Counted from the first letter of the stretch, positions 8,687-18,760 are shown. The stretch: DNA of 64,000 nucleotides from Anaerococcus sp. Marseille-P3625 (GCF_900232825.1 NZ_OCTP01000011.1:521262-585261), one strand, 5' to 3'. The notes: generated by a model not told the origin, from the letters alone. Numbers and translations: made by a program.

Positions 8687-10400
8687 TTTCATCACCCCTT
8701 AAATTTGCAGCATACATTTCCTTATAAAGCTCTGATGACTTTAATAGTTCTTCATGAGTACCATAAGAATTCAATTTACCATCTTTAATAACAAATATCC
8801 TATCTGCATCAACAATTGTCTTTAACCTATGAGCGATTATGATTAAAGTTTTACCCTTAACTAGATTTGCCAAGGCGTTTTGTATGAGAGCTTCATTTTC
8901 AGGATCTATATAAGAAGTTGCTTCATCTAAAATTACGATTGGTGCATTCTTTAGCATTGCACGAGCAATAGATATTCTTTGTCTTTCTCCTCCAGATAGA
9001 TGACCTCCACCTTCGCCAACTCTTGTATCATAACCGTTAGATAGATTCATAATAAAATCATGGCAGGCAGATTTTTTACATACCTCTATAATTTCTTCGT
9101 CAGAGGCATTCTTATTTCCAAGCCTAATATTTTCCTTTATAGTCATATCAAAGAGGAAATTGTCTTGGGATACAAAAGAAATAAGTGAAGACAAGTTTTC
9201 GAGCGACACATCTTTTGTTTCTACTCCGCCAATTTTAATAGATCCCTTATCTACATTCCAAAATCCAGCAATGAGTTTTGCTATTGTGGACTTGCCTGAC
9301 CCAGAAGGACCAACGAGGGCTGAAACATTAGATTCTTTTATTTCCATAGAAAGATTATCAATAACTTTCTTTTTCCCATCGTAAGAAAAGTCTACGTCTT
9401 GAAGTTCTATATTATAGGATTCTATTTTTTCTCCCTTGTCAATATTTTCTAACTCTCTTGAATCTAAAATCTTTCCTATTTCAGAAGTTATAGTTGATAT
9501 TCTTGACATATCATCCATATAGTTCATGATTTTTAAAATGCTAGAAACTGTAGCAAAGGATAAGACGATTAAGGTAATTAAATTTCCTAAATCAATACTT
9601 CCATTTATATAAAATAAAATCCCAAAGGGTATGATTGTAATAATTCCCATAGGAGAAAGTAATCTACCTATGGCAACCCTATTCATAGATTCACCCATCC
9701 AGTTATAATAAAAGCTTGCATTGTCATAAACTGCATCAGAATATTTTTTATAAGATGATTCGCTTTGATTAAATGTCTTTATTACTTCTATCCCATTTAT
9801 ATACTCAACAATAGAATTATTCATATGTTGACCAATGGCAACTGACTTTCCAAACATTTCCTTATAATGAGCATTCATAACAGACATCATGGTAGCCATT
9901 CCTACCACAAATGGAATTAGTGATAATAAAGTTAAACGCCAATCTAAGGTAAACATATAAATAAATAATAGAACAGGTCCTACTAAGTTTGCCGTAAATT
10001 CTGGCACAAGGTGGGCAAGTGAAGTTTCCATAGAATCAACTTGCTCAACAATTATATTTTTAAATTCCCCTGAAGATCTTGATAATACATCTCCCAATGG
10101 CATCTTAAATAATTTTTTGGAAATATCATTTCTTATTTCTCCTAATGAATTAAAGGTTGCCGTATGGGAAATACTTGTTGATATTCCTGCTGCCACTTCT
10201 TTAATAACAAATGTTATGAAAATATTTATGCATAGTGGAGTATATAAACTCATATCATTTGCACCATTAATCAAATTTACAATAATTTTTGCCATGTATA
10301 TATAAGAAAAAAGCCCAGTAACTACTCCCACTATGGCAAGTAGTACGGATATAAAATATGAGCCTTTTCTTTTTCTTACATAATGTTTTATTAATTCCAT
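8679..10400 (-). CDS. ABC transporter, fused membrane and ATPase domains (YbtP/IrtA-like)
   Basis: A 573-residue half-transporter with an N-terminal six-helix membrane domain (first helix at about residues 15-35) and a C-terminal ATPase: GPSGSGKST, the Q-loop SFVSQDNFLFD, HLSGGERQR, IVILDEATSYID and IAHRLKT. It lies 13 bp after the alpha/beta hydrolase gene and overlaps its probable partner subunit. The two proteins differ clearly in sequence, as expected for a heterodimer. They close a metallophore operon that already has a complete binding-protein-dependent importer, so one system may take up the metal complex while the other exports the ligand or handles a second substrate. Confidence 0.88.
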   Translation of the reverse strand: MELIKHYVRKRKGSYFISVLLAIVGVVTGLFSYIYMAKIIVNLINGANDMSLYTPLCINIFITFVIKEVAAGISTSISHTATFNSLGEIRNDISKKLFKMPLGDVLSRSSGEFKNIIVEQVDSMETSLAHLVPEFTANLVGPVLLFIYMFTLDWRLTLLSLIPFVVGMATMMSVMNAHYKEMFGKSVAIGQHMNNSIVEYINGIEVIKTFNQSESSYKKYSDAVYDNASFYYNWMGESMNRVAIGRLLSPMGIITIIPFGILFYINGSIDLGNLITLIVLSFATVSSILKIMNYMDDMSRISTITSEIGKILDSRELENIDKGEKIESYNIELQDVDFSYDGKKKVIDNLSMEIKESNVSALVGPSGSGKSTIAKLIAGFWNVDKGSIKIGGVETKDVSLENLSSLISFVSQDNFLFDMTIKENIRLGNKNASDEEIIEVCKKSACHDFIMNLSNGYDTRVGEGGGHLSGGERQRISIARAMLKNAPIVILDEATSYIDPENEALIQNALANLVKGKTLIIIAHRLKTIVDADRIFVIKDGKLNSYGTHEELLKSSELYKEMYAANLRGDENA

Positions 10401-10412
10401 AAAACCCCTTCC

Positions 10413-11081
10413 TTAATTTGTCATTAAAAAATCATAAATTTCTTTCGCCACAATTTCCCAATCGTTGTCAAGCATCATATCATGACAAATATCATTTAAA
10501 ACTATAATTTTACTTTTTAATTTTTTCCCTGTCCTAATTGAAAATTTAACTGGTACACAATTATCATTCCAAGATGTTAAAACCAGTGAGGGTATGTTTG
10601 TAATGCTTTTGTTTGTTTTAAACCCTTTTAAAACTTGTATTTGTGCTTTAATTGGATCTTTCCTCAGTTTATTAATATAATATTCTTTATTATCTACCCT
10701 ATTTTCTGAAAAAAATAGGTTTTCTCTCGACTTTGTAAGCATTTTTATCCCTATAAACATCATTGATGTTAAAACATTTTTTATAGGTAAAGGTGAAATC
10801 AATATAATTTTATAGACTTTATTTGAATTAAATTTCGCGTAATTTAAAGCAACTAAACTTCCCATAGAATGGGCTACCAAAACAACTTTGTTATTACATT
10901 TTTTTACTGTACTGTCTAAAATATCAATATAATCTTTTATTTCTATCTCTTTGCTATTTTCCCATTTAAAATCTATTGCAAATGTTCTATGTCCTTTAAC
11001 ATTTAAGTAATTAACAAAATTATTCCAACACCACGCTCCATGCATTGAGCCATGTAAAAATATAATATCGATATTATTCAT
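10413..11081 (-). CDS. Alpha/beta hydrolase
   Basis: A 222-residue serine hydrolase of the alpha/beta fold. The oxyanion region FLHGSMHGAWCWNNF is near the N-terminus and the nucleophile elbow is AHSMGS at about residue 80. The likely acid is in the WNDNCVP segment and the catalytic His in NDICHDMM near residue 207. It has no signal peptide, so it acts in the cytoplasm. Its place between the importer genes and the ABC pair suggests it releases metal by hydrolysing the imported chelate, or trims the product, like siderophore esterases. This is inference; a pyochelin-like product has no obvious ester bond, so the substrate remains open. Confidence 0.75.
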   Translation of the reverse strand: MNNIDIIFLHGSMHGAWCWNNFVNYLNVKGHRTFAIDFKWENSKEIEIKDYIDILDSTVKKCNNKVVLVAHSMGSLVALNYAKFNSNKVYKIILISPLPIKNVLTSMMFIGIKMLTKSRENLFFSENRVDNKEYYINKLRKDPIKAQIQVLKGFKTNKSITNIPSLVLTSWNDNCVPVKFSIRTGKKLKSKIIVLNDICHDMMLDNDWEIVAKEIYDFLMTN

Positions 11082-11104
11082 TGCTAATGTTTCCTTTATA
11101 ATAT

Positions 11105-11139
11105 AGTCTCTTTAGAAATGAAATATTTCTAAAGAGACT
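11105..11139 (-). promoter_or_regulatory. Perfect 15-bp intercistronic hairpin
   Basis: AGTCTCTTTAGAAAT (11105-11119) pairs perfectly with 11125-11139 across a 5-nt loop. It lies between the binding-protein gene and the hydrolase gene of the same operon. No T-run follows on the minus strand, so it looks more like an RNA-stabilising or processing hairpin than a terminator. It could make the binding-protein message more abundant than the downstream part. Confidence 0.6.
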
Positions 11140-11156
11140 TACATAAATATTATAAC

Positions 11157-12800
11157 TTATTTACTTGTCTTAGCTTTTACACTGTAAATATTGAAAAATT
11201 GAGGTGTACTTGTAAAGTCATATCCACCAATTTTATCATTTCTATACAAAATCATTTCTTTTGAATAAGAAAGAGGCAAATCCATAGCGTTTTCGTTTGA
11301 ATATACTATAGCTTTTTGTATATTATCTTTAATCTCCCCTTCATTTGTAGAAGTGGAAGCTTTCTTTATTGCATCAATATATATGTTTGAATCAGAAAGT
11401 GCTTTTAACGGCATCAAATGTGGATCCATTTCGGTGATTGATTCTTGTAAGAACTTATGAGGTTCAGTATAAGAACCTTCTGTATTCCAGGTTGTCAAAT
11501 GGAATTCTCCCTTTATACCATCTGTCCACCATGACATTTGATCTTTTTCAACTAGGTCAACATCTATACCTACTTCTTTTAATTGTGTCTTTATTGCAAG
11601 TGCAGTTTCCTTAGCAAGTACTAAATCTGACCAGTAAACATATTGAAGCTTTAATGGACTTCCGTCCTTTTCTCTAATTCCTGTATCTTTATTGAGTTTC
11701 CAACCCGCTTCATCTAGCAAGCTATTTGCCTTTTCAGGAGCATAACTATAATTAGTTGGATAATTTGCATCACAATAAGCTACATCTTTAGGGAATAAAG
11801 TTTCAGCTACATCTTCATATGAGTATGTTAAACTGTCGACAATGTCTTTTTTGTTAATTGCATAATTAATTGCTTGGCGAACTCTTAAATCTTCTAATTC
11901 TTTTTTACTTGGATTTAAAATTAGATTCTTAGTCAAAGTCCTATTTTTGTTGACTTCTCCAGTAACATCCTTAATTTCAGAACCTTTTTTGAAGTCATCA
12001 TAATTTATTAAATCTGATCCATAAATTAAATCTATTTCCCCTTTATTTAAGGCTTGAAGTCTTGAGGAAGCATCGGGAATATATTTGACAATAACTTCAT
12101 CATAATAAGGTTTTTCCCCATGATAATTTTCATTTCTAACAAATTTTGTATATTCTCCAGATTTAAATTCTTCATATACATAAGGACCTGTTCCTATATT
12201 TTTGTTAAATTTCTCAAAGTTTCCCTCAGTAAATGACTTTGGAGATGGCATCCCCAATACATTTTGGAAACAAAAACCATTTATATAAAATTTAGACGGA
12301 TTTTCATAGTGAATAGCAATCGTATTATCATCAATAACTTCTGTTGATTTTATCTCTGCAACAGCCCTAATGCCTGCAAAATTAGGGTTTGACTTATCAA
12401 AATCTAATATCTTTTTTACTGCATCAGCATTAAAATCTTCACCATCTGAAAATTTTACCCCATCCTTTAATTTAAAGACTAAAGTTTTGCCATCATCTTT
12501 ATATTCAAAGCTTTCAGCAAGTTTTGGTACAATTTCACCGTTTTCATAAGCTACTAGGGTTTCGTAAATTAAACCACAAGCCATATTATTTTCCTTATTC
12601 ATTGTTAAAGTCGTAAGGTTTGTCAGTTCTTTAGCAGTACATAAGGTTAAAATCTTCTTGCTTTCATCTTTTGTGTTTTCACTTGCTACATTTGAATTTT
12701 CTTGTGCTTTTTCTTGATTCTTTTGGCAACCTCCTAGTAAAATTGAAAAACTAAATACAAGTGCCAATAAAACCATCATATTTTTTCTAAGTTTGATCAT
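11157..12800 (-). CDS. Extracellular solute-binding lipoprotein, family 5 (NikA/OppA-like)
   Basis: A 547-residue substrate-binding protein. The lipoprotein signal peptide ends in ILLGGC at about residue 25, so it is anchored on the outer face of the membrane. Family-5 hallmarks include the FKLKDGVKFSDGEDFNADAV segment and the RVRQAINYAINKKDIV helix. GGAG precedes the start and the gap to the ATPase gene is 2 bp. Family-5 proteins bind peptides, nickel or metallophore complexes (NikA, CntA). With the NRPS genes upstream, I infer that it captures the metal-loaded product of this cluster. Confidence 0.88.
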   Translation of the reverse strand: MIKLRKNMMVLLALVFSFSILLGGCQKNQEKAQENSNVASENTKDESKKILTLCTAKELTNLTTLTMNKENNMACGLIYETLVAYENGEIVPKLAESFEYKDDGKTLVFKLKDGVKFSDGEDFNADAVKKILDFDKSNPNFAGIRAVAEIKSTEVIDDNTIAIHYENPSKFYINGFCFQNVLGMPSPKSFTEGNFEKFNKNIGTGPYVYEEFKSGEYTKFVRNENYHGEKPYYDEVIVKYIPDASSRLQALNKGEIDLIYGSDLINYDDFKKGSEIKDVTGEVNKNRTLTKNLILNPSKKELEDLRVRQAINYAINKKDIVDSLTYSYEDVAETLFPKDVAYCDANYPTNYSYAPEKANSLLDEAGWKLNKDTGIREKDGSPLKLQYVYWSDLVLAKETALAIKTQLKEVGIDVDLVEKDQMSWWTDGIKGEFHLTTWNTEGSYTEPHKFLQESITEMDPHLMPLKALSDSNIYIDAIKKASTSTNEGEIKDNIQKAIVYSNENAMDLPLSYSKEMILYRNDKIGGYDFTSTPQFFNIYSVKAKTSK

Positions 12801-12802
12801 TT

Positions 12803-13513
12803 CTATCTCCTTTGCAATTTTCCTTCTCTAAATATTTTTCCTTTCTTTATTTCTATGATATAATCTGAAATCTGTTTTGCTTGATTTATATCATGAGTGA
12901 TAAAAATATAAGAAATACTATGCTTAGATTGATAATAAAAAAGTAAGTTTAATACTTTTTCAATCGTCAGTAAGTCAAGCCCAGCTGTAACCTCATCTAG
13001 TATTAAAAAATCAGGATTAACCATAAGGGCTCTTATGAGCGACAATCTTCTTTGCTCACCTCCAGATAGTTGGTGAACGGGCACATCTAATATTTCCTTT
13101 TTTAAATGTAAATCCTCGCAAAATAATAATACCTTTTCCTTTCTTTCCTTTTTCGACAAGTTTGTTAAATTAATAAGCCCTTCTTCCAAATTTTTAAAAG
13201 TGCTTATACCAGGATTTAAAGTACCAGATGTATCCTGGAAAACAGACTGGATATTTTTTCTATATTTTCTTATTTTTTTTAATTTTAATTTTGAGATATC
13301 TACAGAATCATAGAGTATAGATCCTTCATCTATTCTTTCTAATCCTATTAATGCTTTTGCAATGGTGCTTTTACCAGATCCGCTTTCACCAATTAAACTT
13401 AAGTTATCTCCCCTTTTAAGTGAAAAGGAAATTTGATCTAGAGCTTTAAATGTCCCCTTTACTGTTTCAAAAGAAAGACTAACGTTACTCATAGCTATTT
13501 CGTCCACTCCCAT
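12803..13513 (-). CDS. ABC importer ATPase (OppF/NikE-like)
   Basis: A 236-residue ATPase with Walker A GESGSGKST, signature QLSGGEQRR, Walker B FLILDEVTAGLD and the H-loop FITHD. It lacks the long C-terminal extension of classical OppF, as in NikE and CntF. The frame overlaps the preceding ATPase gene by 19 bp; a second possible start (ATG at 13490-13492, reading MSNVSLSFETV) would nearly abut it. With the 13495-14277 product it should form the ATPase heterodimer driving the permeases at 14282-16002. Confidence 0.87.
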   Translation of the reverse strand: MGVDEIAMSNVSLSFETVKGTFKALDQISFSLKRGDNLSLIGESGSGKSTIAKALIGLERIDEGSILYDSVDISKLKLKKIRKYRKNIQSVFQDTSGTLNPGISTFKNLEEGLINLTNLSKKERKEKVLLFCEDLHLKKEILDVPVHQLSGGEQRRLSLIRALMVNPDFLILDEVTAGLDLLTIEKVLNLLFYYQSKHSISYIFITHDINQAKQISDYIIEIKKGKIFREGKLQRR

Positions 13514-14277
13514 TCACCTCCAGAATCTAATATCTTCTGACTACATTCAACAAATTTTCTTGTCCATTCCTCTTTAGGACTTTCAAATATATCTTTACTA
13601 CTCCCCTTTTCTATAAGGCATCCATTTTCTATCACATAGATGTAATCGCTATATTTTTTAAGAATATCAGCCTCGTGTGTTATTAACAAAATTCCTTTGC
13701 CTTTGAAATTTGCTTTAATCAATTCAAAAAATAATGATGAGTTATAATTGTCTAAGGCTGATGTTGGTTCATCAGCAATTATATAATCAGTATTTAGTCC
13801 CATAGATATCGCTAAAATCACACGCTGAATCATGCCTCCAGAGAGTTCAGTGGGATATGAATCTAAAACTCTTTCATATTCAAGATTGACGCTTTTGAGC
13901 TTATCTTTTGCTATACTTAATGCTTCTGATTTATTTATATTAAGATTAGCAATATATATTTCAACCATTTGACTTTTTATCTTTTTTCTTTTGTCAAAAG
14001 AAATCATGGGAAGTTGAGGAATAAAAGCGATGTTTCTATTGTTGCTATTGATATTGTCTTTTTCCAATATATCGAAATCATCTATAGTAATAGTTCCAGA
14101 ACTTACTTTTAAATCCTCTGATAAAATCCCAAGTATTGTGTTTACTAATGTAGTCTTCCCAGCACCACTGGGTCCAGTGAGACCAATAATTTTTCCCATA
14201 GGAATTCTAAGAGAAATATTATTTAAAAGATTGTTTTCTTTTTTATCTGTAACTTGTAATTGATTAACCAAAATCAT
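13495..14277 (-). CDS. ABC importer ATPase (OppD/NikD-like)
   Basis: An ATPase of about 260 residues with Walker A GPSGAGKTT, signature ELSGGMIQR, Walker B YIIADEPTSALD and the H-loop LITHEAD, plus a C-terminal IFESPKEEWTRKF segment of the OppD/DppD/NikD kind. I start it at the ATG at 14275-14277, which has AAGGTGAAGAT just upstream and lies 4 bp after the permease gene; the longer frame to 14343 lies inside that gene. It partners with the next ATPase in the operon. Confidence 0.88.
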   Translation of the reverse strand: MILVNQLQVTDKKENNLLNNISLRIPMGKIIGLTGPSGAGKTTLVNTILGILSEDLKVSSGTITIDDFDILEKDNINSNNRNIAFIPQLPMISFDKRKKIKSQMVEIYIANLNINKSEALSIAKDKLKSVNLEYERVLDSYPTELSGGMIQRVILAISMGLNTDYIIADEPTSALDNYNSSLFFELIKANFKGKGILLITHEADILKKYSDYIYVIENGCLIEKGSSKDIFESPKEEWTRKFVECSQKILDSGGEWEWTK

Positions 14278-14281
14278 ATCT

Positions 14282-15058
14282 TCACCTTCTATTCGCTTCT
14301 TTTGCAATAATATTAAAAGACATTGTAGTAATAAAAACTGCAAAAATAGGGTAAATTATGAGTTCTGGCTTAATAAATATTGAATCTCTCGCTTCTAAAA
14401 TCATAGAACCCCACTCCACAACATTTTCTCCAAGTCCAATTCCTATAAATGAAAAACCAGTAATTGCTAAAATCATATCCGCACAGGACAAACAAATATA
14501 ATGAACTAAATCTAATAATATATTTGGTAGTATATGAACTAGAACCAACCTAGTCTTTGAAGCACCAAGTGAAATCATACAAGTGCAATAAGCTTTATCA
14601 TATTCAATATTTATTTGAGTTCTAACAAGTCTTAAAAATCTCAATATATATGAAACAACCAAAGCGATTAATGTAGTTTTTATTCCATTTCCCCAAGATG
14701 CTATAAATATGATTAAGTAAGCAATTGGTGGTATAGCCGTTACAGCATTAATAATCGAATCTACTATTACATTCTTTTTCATGGTAACTTTTGACGTTAG
14801 TGTTCCTAAAAGCAAACCTAAAGTAAAAACAATAATTGATGCCGTCATAACCATAAATAATGTAGTTTTCCCCCCGAACAGTATTCTCGATAAAACGCAC
14901 CTGCCCATGCTATCATTTCCCAAAAGATACTTAGAACTTGGATTTCCAAATCTAAGGGGAAGATTAACTTCTAGGGGATCATTAGGGGCAAAAAAACTTC
15001 CAAGAAATATAAATAAAATCACTAGGAAAGGAAATAATGTCCTTTTGTTTATTTTCAT
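14282..15058 (-). CDS. ABC importer permease (OppC/NikC-like)
   Basis: A 258-residue inner-membrane permease. The N-terminal membrane anchor is followed by the PLEVNLPLRFGNPSSKYLLGNDSMGRCVLSR-type periplasmic block usual in OppC/DppC/NikC proteins (PLGTDxxGRD consensus) and then about five further helices. The coupling helix near SLGASKTRLVLVHILPN carries the EAA motif. The start overlaps the stop of the partner permease as TAATG, indicating coupled translation. It forms the second half of the membrane channel. Confidence 0.87.
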   Translation of the reverse strand: MKINKRTLFPFLVILFIFLGSFFAPNDPLEVNLPLRFGNPSSKYLLGNDSMGRCVLSRILFGGKTTLFMVMTASIIVFTLGLLLGTLTSKVTMKKNVIVDSIINAVTAIPPIAYLIIFIASWGNGIKTTLIALVVSYILRFLRLVRTQINIEYDKAYCTCMISLGASKTRLVLVHILPNILLDLVHYICLSCADMILAITGFSFIGIGLGENVVEWGSMILEARDSIFIKPELIIYPIFAVFITTMSFNIIAKEANRR

Positions 15059-16002
15059 TAATCTCCCCTTTCCTTTATCAAAAGATCGTTTATCAAATCT
15101 GATATTATATTAGCAAGTGCAATAAATAATGCTAAAAAGAAAACCAACCCATGAATCATCGTTGCATCACGATTTATTACAGAATTTACAATCAAATACC
15201 CAAATCCTGGAATAGAAAAAACTCCCTCAACTATTGCCACATTTGCAATCATAAGTCCAATACTCTGGAAGAAATTTGGAATTAACTTTACTATCGAGTT
15301 TGGCAATATATGTTTCACGAACAAAGTAATTTCCTTTAGACCATTTGCTCTAAAAAACATAATATAATATTCACCATTCTCTTTGTCTAAAGCATCTTTA
15401 AATAGTGGATAATAAAAAGAAGCCCCAAATATCCCTAAAGTTATTGCAGGAAGTAGATAGTTTGTAATGCCAATATTACCTGCTACTGATAGCAAATCCC
15501 ACTTTACTGCAAATATATCAAGTAAGATAATAGCAATATAAAAGCTAGGAATTGAAACACCAATAAGGCATAAGAGATTTGTAAGCTTATTGATTATCTT
15601 GCTCTTCCATAAGAAAGTAATGCATCCCAAAGATAATACTAAAACTACCTGTAATATTGCGGAAAAGAAAACAACAGATAAAGTTTTTGGCAAAGCCAAC
15701 ATTATATTATCCCAGACTGGTTTGCCATTACTTAAAGACTGTCCTAAGTCTAGAGAAAAAAGATTTTTGATCCAGTTAAAATATTGTTCATATAGAGGTT
15801 TATCAAAACCAAATCTTAATCTTACTTCTTCAATTTGCTCGGGTGATGGACTTCCGATATGTCTTTTAGCATATGCAGTAGCTGGATCGACGGGAGATAA
15901 TTTCATTAAAACAAATGACAAAACACTCACAATTAATAATGTTAAAACTAATTCAAATATTTTGTTTGCTATTCTATTTCTAAATACTTTCAATTCAAGC
16001 AT
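15058..16002 (-). CDS. ABC importer permease (OppB/NikB-like)
   Basis: A permease of about 314 residues with the N-terminal helix and SPVDPATAYAKRHIG segment of the OppB/DppB/NikB family, and the EAA-type loop FFRANGLKEITLFVKHILPN. I prefer the ATG at 16000-16002 (GGAG 6 nt upstream) to the GTG at 16014; either start lies at the 3' end of the NRPS gene, so the importer is translationally linked to the biosynthetic genes. This linkage is the best evidence that the importer serves the NRPS product. Confidence 0.87.
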   Translation of the reverse strand: MLELKVFRNRIANKIFELVLTLLIVSVLSFVLMKLSPVDPATAYAKRHIGSPSPEQIEEVRLRFGFDKPLYEQYFNWIKNLFSLDLGQSLSNGKPVWDNIMLALPKTLSVVFFSAILQVVLVLSLGCITFLWKSKIINKLTNLLCLIGVSIPSFYIAIILLDIFAVKWDLLSVAGNIGITNYLLPAITLGIFGASFYYPLFKDALDKENGEYYIMFFRANGLKEITLFVKHILPNSIVKLIPNFFQSIGLMIANVAIVEGVFSIPGFGYLIVNSVINRDATMIHGLVFFLALFIALANIISDLINDLLIKERGD

Positions 16003-18760
16003 TTTTAACTCCACAAACCATCTTTGCTAAATCTACCGCGTTTTCTTTATTTTCTATACAAGAAATATGATTTCCTCTTATGTTAATAACATTAAATTCT
16101 CCTACACATATATCATTCCAAAACCTAATAATATCTTCTCTTTTTTTGGGAATAATCTCATTTTCATCCTCAGCTAAATATAAATCAATATCAGTTAATA
16201 TTGGTGATATATTGTTTGCAGATGTCAGCGAAAACTTTTTAAATATTTCGAACATTTTAAAGAATTCTGTGTTCTTTTTTATATCTAAATTAAAATATTT
16301 TTCAAATCTTTCTTCTTGACTTATTTTTTGAAGCGATTTTAAAGCACGTTCTATTTTCTTATTAATTAAAAAATTCTCGCTATTATGTGTGTTAAAATCA
16401 ATATATATCTTTAATTCAGATTCTTTAAAATTAACACATGAAATGTCATGAAAATTTATTCCTAACATTTTTAGAAATAACAACTCCTCTATTATTTCTT
16501 TATAGTTTAAATTTGTTGAAAAAATTGAATCAATTACTGATAGTTTATCCACGTTGAACCCTGTTTTTAATAGTTCTCGAGCTAATTCACAAGATATCAT
16601 TCCACCTATGCAATGCCCAATAAGATGGATACTTTCATATCTATAATTATTTATTAATTTACAATACTCTTCTCCTAATAACTTATATAGATTAGTATTA
16701 TCTAAAGTTAAAAATTTATCTTTATTTCCAATTTCTATTGTTAATATATCTTGATTAGACAAATTAAATATTTCATCAGTAAAATGATTAATTCTATCTA
16801 CACTTCCTAGTCCTGAGTGAACAATAATAATCAAATCTCTTGAATTTCCTTTTCTTAAAAATTCAACTTTCCCTATATTATTTTTACTATATTGCACTTC
16901 CTCCGTTTCTGTCTGTTCCTTAAAATTCGCTCGTTCAATTATATATTCTACAATTTCATTTATTGAAGAGTTACTCAACATGGCTTTCATAACTATATCA
17001 AAAGATATATTGTCTATATCTTTTGATATCAACTCATTTAAAAATTTAGAAGATGCTTGAGCTATTAGTAGAGAATCTGCACCATTAATAAATAGGTCTG
17101 CTGTTTCTTCAATATTTTTTACCAATAAATCAGACCAAATTTCTTTTAAAATCTTCTTCATTAATCTAGATTCTTCACATAGAATATCAGCTTCTATATC
17201 AAGCTTCTTTTCAAAGTTCTCTAGGTTATTATAATTTTCTTTATTTATTGTTTCTGAGTCCTTTAAATTGATAGAATTTTTAGTATTATAAGACTTACCC
17301 CAGTTTTCCTCTTCTAAAAGATCTTCTATTATGTTGATAAATAAATTGAACATTTCTTCAAGAAGATTCTTTTTAAATATATTATCTCTAACATCCCAAT
17401 TAATATATAATTTCCCATCAAAATCAGTAACTTGGCAATCTATAAATACTTGAGGTGTTTGAGAAATACCGTTGCCGTTATATTTACCAATTGTCAATCC
17501 TTTATTGCTGTTAGTACCTATGCTACTAGTAAAAACGTAAGGATATATATTATTTCTGTACTTTCCATTCCTTCTTATTTCTCTCAATACATCTATCCCT
17601 GAAAAAGAAGAATGTTCTAAATCACTGACAAGGTTATTTTGTATCGACTTTGAGTAATCTTTAAAACTATTTATTTTACTAAAATCAACACCTAATAACA
17701 TAATATTAGTAAAATCCCCTACTAGGTTTTCCGTTGTTTTGCCATATTTATCTCTATCCATAACTGTACAATTTATTGCAAATTTCTTGTTAGTGCTATA
17801 CTGTGAAATTACTAAAGAATATATAGTTAATAGAGTACAAGAAGCTGTTATTCCAAACTTTTGTCCATTAAGTTTAATTTTTTCCCATTTTTCTTTATCA
17901 ATTGAATGTTTATACCTCGTGAATCTTACGTTATTTTCGACGGTTTCCAAGCTAAGTTTCTCAATTTCAGGAGTTAAATATAATTCATCAATTTTTTCTA
18001 TCCAATAGTTTTTATCGGTATAATATTTTGGCAATTGCTTTCTAATAATTTCTGAATTTACGTAATCTTTAAATGAATATTCTATTTTTGATAAAGATTT
18101 TGTTGTAAAATATAAAGTTTCAAATTCTTCAATTAATATCCAAATGCTTCTCCAATCCGCTATCATCATATCAAATGATAAAATTAACTTTGATTGATCA
18201 CCTATCTGTAATAAAGCTATGTCAAACAATGGATATTTTTCATTCTTATAAATTTTATGAGATAAATTTTTAATAACATATGATTCGTTTTCATTGCAGT
18301 TATCAAATAAGGTAAAATGTGCATTTTTAGTTATTTTTTGTGTGTAGTTCAATGAATCAAACACTACTCTTAACATTTCATGTCTAAAAACCAAATCTCC
18401 CCAAATCTTTTCAACTTTTTTCCTATCTAATTTTGGATAAACCACCTCTATATAAACATGACAAGATGTGTTACCATATTTATAAAAATCTCCCTTTCCC
18501 ATAATGTATGCTAATTGAATCTCTGTAAGCGGAAAACTATTTTCATATTGTGATTTTACTAAACTAGAAATTTTATTCTCCATATTTAGAATTTGCAATA
18601 TTCTTTCTTTGTTTTTAGACAGTAAATTCAATACTTGTTTATTCAAATGATGAATATTTGATTTATACTTTAACTTACCATTTTCTTCAAACAAATATAT
18701 TCCTTCATTTCTTAGCTTACTAATTAATTCTGACAAGTTATTATGTTCAATATTGCTCAC
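15995..18760 (-). CDS. NRPS: docking domain, heterocyclization, carrier, thioesterase (no adenylation domain)
   Basis: A 921-residue terminating synthetase. Domains in order are a TubC-like N-terminal docking region (about 1-60); a heterocyclization domain (about 70-480) with the DxxxxDxxS motif as DMMIADWRS near residue 200; a peptidyl carrier with NGADSLLIAQ near 560; and a thioesterase (about 650-915) with GHCIGG near 717 and GNHIS near 895. The thioesterase nucleophile position is Cys where most NRPS thioesterases have Ser. There is no adenylation domain, so its carrier must be loaded in trans, as HMWP2 does in yersiniabactin synthesis. It should add and cyclise the second cysteine and release the product. 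GTG start with AAAGGAG upstream. Confidence 0.87.
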   Translation of the reverse strand: MSNIEHNNLSELISKLRNEGIYLFEENGKLKYKSNIHHLNKQVLNLLSKNKERILQILNMENKISSLVKSQYENSFPLTEIQLAYIMGKGDFYKYGNTSCHVYIEVVYPKLDRKKVEKIWGDLVFRHEMLRVVFDSLNYTQKITKNAHFTLFDNCNENESYVIKNLSHKIYKNEKYPLFDIALLQIGDQSKLILSFDMMIADWRSIWILIEEFETLYFTTKSLSKIEYSFKDYVNSEIIRKQLPKYYTDKNYWIEKIDELYLTPEIEKLSLETVENNVRFTRYKHSIDKEKWEKIKLNGQKFGITASCTLLTIYSLVISQYSTNKKFAINCTVMDRDKYGKTTENLVGDFTNIMLLGVDFSKINSFKDYSKSIQNNLVSDLEHSSFSGIDVLREIRRNGKYRNNIYPYVFTSSIGTNSNKGLTIGKYNGNGISQTPQVFIDCQVTDFDGKLYINWDVRDNIFKKNLLEEMFNLFINIIEDLLEEENWGKSYNTKNSINLKDSETINKENYNNLENFEKKLDIEADILCEESRLMKKILKEIWSDLLVKNIEETADLFINGADSLLIAQASSKFLNELISKDIDNISFDIVMKAMLSNSSINEIVEYIIERANFKEQTETEEVQYSKNNIGKVEFLRKGNSRDLIIIVHSGLGSVDRINHFTDEIFNLSNQDILTIEIGNKDKFLTLDNTNLYKLLGEEYCKLINNYRYESIHLIGHCIGGMISCELARELLKTGFNVDKLSVIDSIFSTNLNYKEIIEELLFLKMLGINFHDISCVNFKESELKIYIDFNTHNSENFLINKKIERALKSLQKISQEERFEKYFNLDIKKNTEFFKMFEIFKKFSLTSANNISPILTDIDLYLAEDENEIIPKKREDIIRFWNDICVGEFNVINIRGNHISCIENKENAVDLAKMVCGVKNA

